Of a stretch of 5,447 nucleotides of DNA, positions 4,887 through 5,447 are shown piece after piece. The DNA is from a candidate division NC10 bacterium SPGG6 (lineage in GTDB: Bacteria > Methylomirabilota > Methylomirabilia > Methylomirabilales > CSP1-5). The number at the start of each line of letters is the position of its first letter. The stretch's first letter is position 1. The translations under genes were made by a program, and so were the position numbers. The notes under the pieces are model-generated. The model was not told the origin of the DNA, did no database searches, and saw nothing but the letters and a program-made list of their open reading frames with translations. The stretch lies in NCBI GenBank assembly GCA_001643535.1, contig LXTG01000015.1:1-5447 (forward strand). Reading direction: 5' to 3'.

Positions 4887-5447
4887 ATGAACGAGCCAAA
4901 GCGTCCTCCGATCGTATCCGAATTACCCCGTACTCTCTATCTTGAGACGACCAATCGCTGCAATTCGAAATGCCAGACATGCGTCCGAACCTTTCTGACC
5001 CGGGAACCTCCCAAGGACCTCACCCTGGCGGAGCTCCAAAGGATCGTGGATCAGTTCCCGGTCCTGGAGCGGGTGGTCCTTCACGGGGTCGGTGAGCCGC
5101 TATTGAACCGAGAGCTTTTCGACATGATCGCGTACCTGAAGGTGAAGGGGGCCACCGTCCTCTTTAACTCCGATGCCATCAGCCTGACCCCGAAGCGCGC
5201 CCAACAGCTCATTGACAGCCGTCTGGATGAATTCCGGGTCTCCATGGACGGGGCAACCCGACACACGTACGAGAAGATCCGCGGCGTGGATCAGTTCGAC
5301 CGGGTGGTAGGAAACGTCGAGCAGCTGCTGGATTTGCAGCGGAAGCTCGAACAGCAGATTCCTCGAGTCTCTCTCTGGTTTACCGCCATGAAAACCAATC
5401 TCGAAGAGCTCCCGGCCTTCGTCCGCCTGGCCTCCAGGATCGGAGTC
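4887..5447 (+). CDS. Second radical SAM protein, 3' end missing (cut by window end)
   Basis: The frame starting at ATG 4887 is open for 187 codons to the last base, so the C-terminus lies outside the window. The N-terminal half is a clear radical SAM domain: LYLETTNRCNSKCQTC (17-32) holds the CX3CX2C cluster ligands C25, C29 and C32. VVLHGVGEPLLN (63-74) is the GGEP-like SAM-binding motif, VLFNSDA (91-97) matches the TNG strand, and FRVSMDGAT (116-124) with YEKIRG (128-133) is typical of the MoaA/PqqE-like group. A C-terminal SPASM or similar domain is likely but not visible. It differs clearly from the preceding radical SAM protein, so this is not a recent tandem duplication. Position, strand and ribosome binding site make it the fourth gene of the operon. 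Its substrate is unknown. Confidence 0.9.
   Translation, partial: MNEPKRPPIVSELPRTLYLETTNRCNSKCQTCVRTFLTREPPKDLTLAELQRIVDQFPVLERVVLHGVGEPLLNRELFDMIAYLKVKGATVLFNSDAISLTPKRAQQLIDSRLDEFRVSMDGATRHTYEKIRGVDQFDRVVGNVEQLLDLQRKLEQQIPRVSLWFTAMKTNLEELPAFVRLASRIGV

Noticed and set aside
1..5447. Arsenosugar biosynthesis cluster (radical SAM, family 2 glycosyltransferase, TVP38)
   Set aside because: The radical SAM and glycosyltransferase motifs do not match ArsS or its associated glycosyltransferase as I know them, and no arsenic gene is present.

Overview
The window is compact, GC-rich bacterial chromosome-type DNA. All real genes are on the + strand, with gaps of 4 to 27 bp inside each gene cluster and good GGAGG-type ribosome binding sites. 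I see no rRNA, tRNA, CRISPR, insertion sequence or phage gene. The sequence does not fix the taxon. GC-rich coding DNA with a TVP38/oxidoreductase pair and adjacent radical SAM/glycosyltransferase genes would suit an environmental lineage such as NC10/Methylomirabilota, Nitrospirota or a delta-proteobacterial group, but this is a weak guess.

Module A (1-2013) is two genes: the 3' part of a TVP38/TMEM64 (VTT, DedA-like) membrane protein, then a 505-residue flavin disulfide oxidoreductase of the mercuric reductase/dihydrolipoamide dehydrogenase family. From family knowledge, these two domains are often fused in one polypeptide. Here they are separate genes 27 bp apart, and the oxidoreductase keeps the linker-like N-terminus (HPPDW..NP). 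It has the CxxxxC redox site and a MerA-like C-terminal Tyr, but no C-terminal CysCys pair, so it is probably not a true mercuric reductase.

The spacer 2014-2293 (up to 2374 if the next gene starts late) has no convincing gene. It contains a local AT-rich dip (30 G/C in the 80 bases 2131-2210), a TTGACA-N17-TATAGA promoter candidate (2181-2209), a second TTGACAAT copy 42 bp upstream, and a perfect 9-bp inverted repeat (2236-2244 / 2269-2277) in the predicted 5' leader.

Module B (about 2294 to beyond 5447) looks like one operon: a CmoM/SmtA-like SAM-dependent methyltransferase, a family 2 glycosyltransferase of the dolichyl-phosphate-sugar synthase type, a radical SAM protein with a SPASM-like cysteine-rich C-terminus, and a second radical SAM protein cut by the window end. 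The last gene is open to the edge and covers 4887-5447. The set suggests a small modification or biosynthetic pathway (methylation, sugar transfer, two radical steps) whose substrate cannot be identified here. No precursor peptide or scaffold gene is visible, and the downstream sequence is the place to look. This unassigned operon is the most interesting part of the window.
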